A stretch of DNA of 10,447 nucleotides from JBCBJX01 sp038522735. GTDB taxonomy: Bacteria > Pseudomonadota > Alphaproteobacteria > Caulobacterales > Parvularculaceae. Shown piece by piece: positions 9,522 through 10,447 of the stretch. The notes under the pieces are model-generated. The model ran no database searches, had not been told where the DNA came from, and saw nothing but the letters and a program-made list of their open reading frames with translations. A program made the position numbers and the translations under genes. Positions within the stretch are counted from its first letter, which is position 1. Every line of letters starts with the position of its first letter. The DNA is taken from contig JBCBJX010000103.1 of the NCBI GenBank assembly GCA_038522735.1, positions 1 to 10,447 on the forward strand, read 5' to 3'.

Positions 9522-9869
9522 TTAAAACAGCCGACCCCCGAGGGGCGTCTCGATATCGGGGCGGATGAGGACGACCTCGCCGTCTTCGTCCGGCACGCCG
9601 AGGGTCAGCACCTCGGACATGAACGGGCCGATCTGGCGGGGCGGGAAATTCACGACGGCGAGCACGCGGCGGCCGATGAGATCCTCCGGCGGATAGTGTC
9701 TGGTGATCTGTGCGGAGGATTTCTTCTCGCCGATCTCCGGCCCGAAATCGATCCGCAACTTCATGGCGGGCTTGCGCGCCTCGGGGAACGGCTCCGCGGC
9801 GATGACTTCGCCGACGCGGATGTCGACTTTCAGGAAGTCGTCGAAGGAGATTTCGGGCGCCGGTGTCAC
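9522..9869 (-). CDS. csaA: CsaA-type tRNA-binding protein (EMAPII/OB-fold)
   Basis: Encodes 115 residues beginning with GTG at 9869-9867, which overlaps the purQ stop by four bases (GTGA), so translation is probably coupled. The whole protein matches CsaA: FDDFLKVDIRVGEVIAAE, FPEARKPAMKLRIDFG, EIGEKKSSAQITRHY, VLAVVNFPPRQIGPFMSEVL, then a short end GEVVLIRPDIETPLGGRLF. CsaA is a homodimer of the OB-fold domain also found at the C-terminus of some methionyl- and N-terminus of phenylalanyl-tRNA synthetases. It binds tRNA, and in Bacillus subtilis it was proposed to assist protein export as a chaperone. Nothing here ties it to purine synthesis except its place in the operon between purQ and purL. 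Confidence 0.92.
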   Translation of the reverse strand: MTPAPEISFDDFLKVDIRVGEVIAAEPFPEARKPAMKLRIDFGPEIGEKKSSAQITRHYPPEDLIGRRVLAVVNFPPRQIGPFMSEVLTLGVPDEDGEVVLIRPDIETPLGGRLF

Positions 9870-10447
9870 GCCGCCTCCAGCACTCCGCGCCAGAAGCGGG
9901 CGCCGTCTTCGGAGCCCTGCTCCGCCGAGATCGCGCGCTCCGGGTGGGGCATTAGGCCGAGGACGTTGCCCGCCTCGTTGAGGACGCCGGCGATGTTGCG
10001 GGACGAGCCGTTCGGGTTGTCGACATAGCGGAAGGCGACACGGCCGTCGCCTTCGAGACGGTCGAGGGTCGCGTCATCGGCGAAGTAGTTGCCGTCATGG
10101 TGGGCAACGGGGATGTCGAGATAGGGATCGTCCGCCAGCGCCTTCGTGAAGCGGCCGTCCGTGTTCGCCGCCCTCAGCGTCACCGTACGGCAGACGAAGT
10201 CGAGGCCCGCGTTGCGCATCAGCGCCCCGGGCAGAAGTCCCGCCTCGATCAGGATCTGAAAGCCGTTGCAGATGCCGATGACAGGAACGCCCGCCTCGGC
10301 GCGCGTCTTCACGTCCGCCATGATCGGCGAGCGCGCGGCGACGGCGCCGCAGCGGAGGTAATCGCCATAAGAGAAGCCGCCCGGCAGGACGATGAGGTCC
10401 GTCTCCGGAAGCTGCGTCTCCCCATGCCAGACCATCGCCGGCTCGAC
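9866..10447 (-). CDS. purQ: Phosphoribosylformylglycinamidine synthase, glutaminase subunit PurQ (5' end outside window)
   Basis: 193 residues are visible; the frame stays open to the right edge and, against the usual 220-230 residues, about 30 N-terminal residues are missing. An ATG at 10435 is internal, since the frame continues upstream as VEPA and family members have sequence there. This is a class I glutamine amidotransferase: it hydrolyses glutamine and passes ammonia to PurL. Visible signatures are LPGGFSYGDYLRCGAVAA (oxyanion region), GICNGFQIL with the nucleophilic cysteine, AHHDGNYF, and MPHPERA carrying the catalytic His and Glu near the C-terminus. The first gene of the operon, probably purS in related genomes, would lie just beyond the window. 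Confidence 0.97.
   Translation of the reverse strand, partial: VEPAMVWHGETQLPETDLIVLPGGFSYGDYLRCGAVAARSPIMADVKTRAEAGVPVIGICNGFQILIEAGLLPGALMRNAGLDFVCRTVTLRAANTDGRFTKALADDPYLDIPVAHHDGNYFADDATLDRLEGDGRVAFRYVDNPNGSSRNIAGVLNEAGNVLGLMPHPERAISAEQGSEDGARFWRGVLEAA

Noticed and set aside
9866..10435. purQ starting at the ATG at 10435
   Set aside because: The frame continues to the edge and about 30 conserved N-terminal residues would be missing, so this methionine is internal.

Overview
This is a GC-rich stretch of chromosome whose genes resemble those of Alphaproteobacteria. Evidence for this is the CGFS glutaredoxin / BolA / PurL / PurQ neighbourhood beside rpsD, a TonB-dependent receptor with the 'IVVTGSRI' N-terminus common in caulobacter- and sphingomonad-like bacteria, and two kinds of palindromic intergenic repeat typical of alphaproteobacterial genomes. 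I cannot name the genus; a marine or oligotrophic Caulobacterales/Parvularculales-like organism is a guess.

Layout, left to right. (1) The 3' end of a trmJ-type tRNA 2'-O-methyltransferase gene runs off the left edge on the + strand. (2) A large TonB-dependent outer-membrane receptor (+) follows, with its own terminator. (3) rpsD, ribosomal protein S4 (+), has a structured leader and no clear Shine-Dalgarno. It converges on (4) the monothiol CGFS glutaredoxin gene grxD (-), and the two share a near-perfect bidirectional terminator. (5) A + strand block holds a small unknown ORF and a GT87-type polytopic membrane glycosyltransferase, whose 3' end lies in a pair of inverted palindromic repeats. 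(6) A - strand purine operon runs in from the right edge: purQ (5'-truncated by the window), csaA, then a very long purL that reads in frame into BolA.

Functionally the window mixes translation (trmJ, rpsD, csaA), iron-sulfur/redox biology (grxD plus a BolA domain) and step 4 of purine synthesis (PurQ supplies ammonia, PurL makes FGAM). The most striking observations concern the 905-residue PurL. First, no stop separates PurL from BolA, so the FGAM synthetase carries a C-terminal BolA domain, while the usual partner of BolA, GrxD, is encoded about 1.8 kb away on the same strand. Second, about 90 extra residues sit between the two halves of PurL, and their C-terminal part looks like PurS, the small third subunit of the enzyme. 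If both readings hold, this is an unusual PurL-(PurS-like)-PurL-BolA polypeptide. No CRISPR array, tRNA, rRNA, transposase or defence system was seen.
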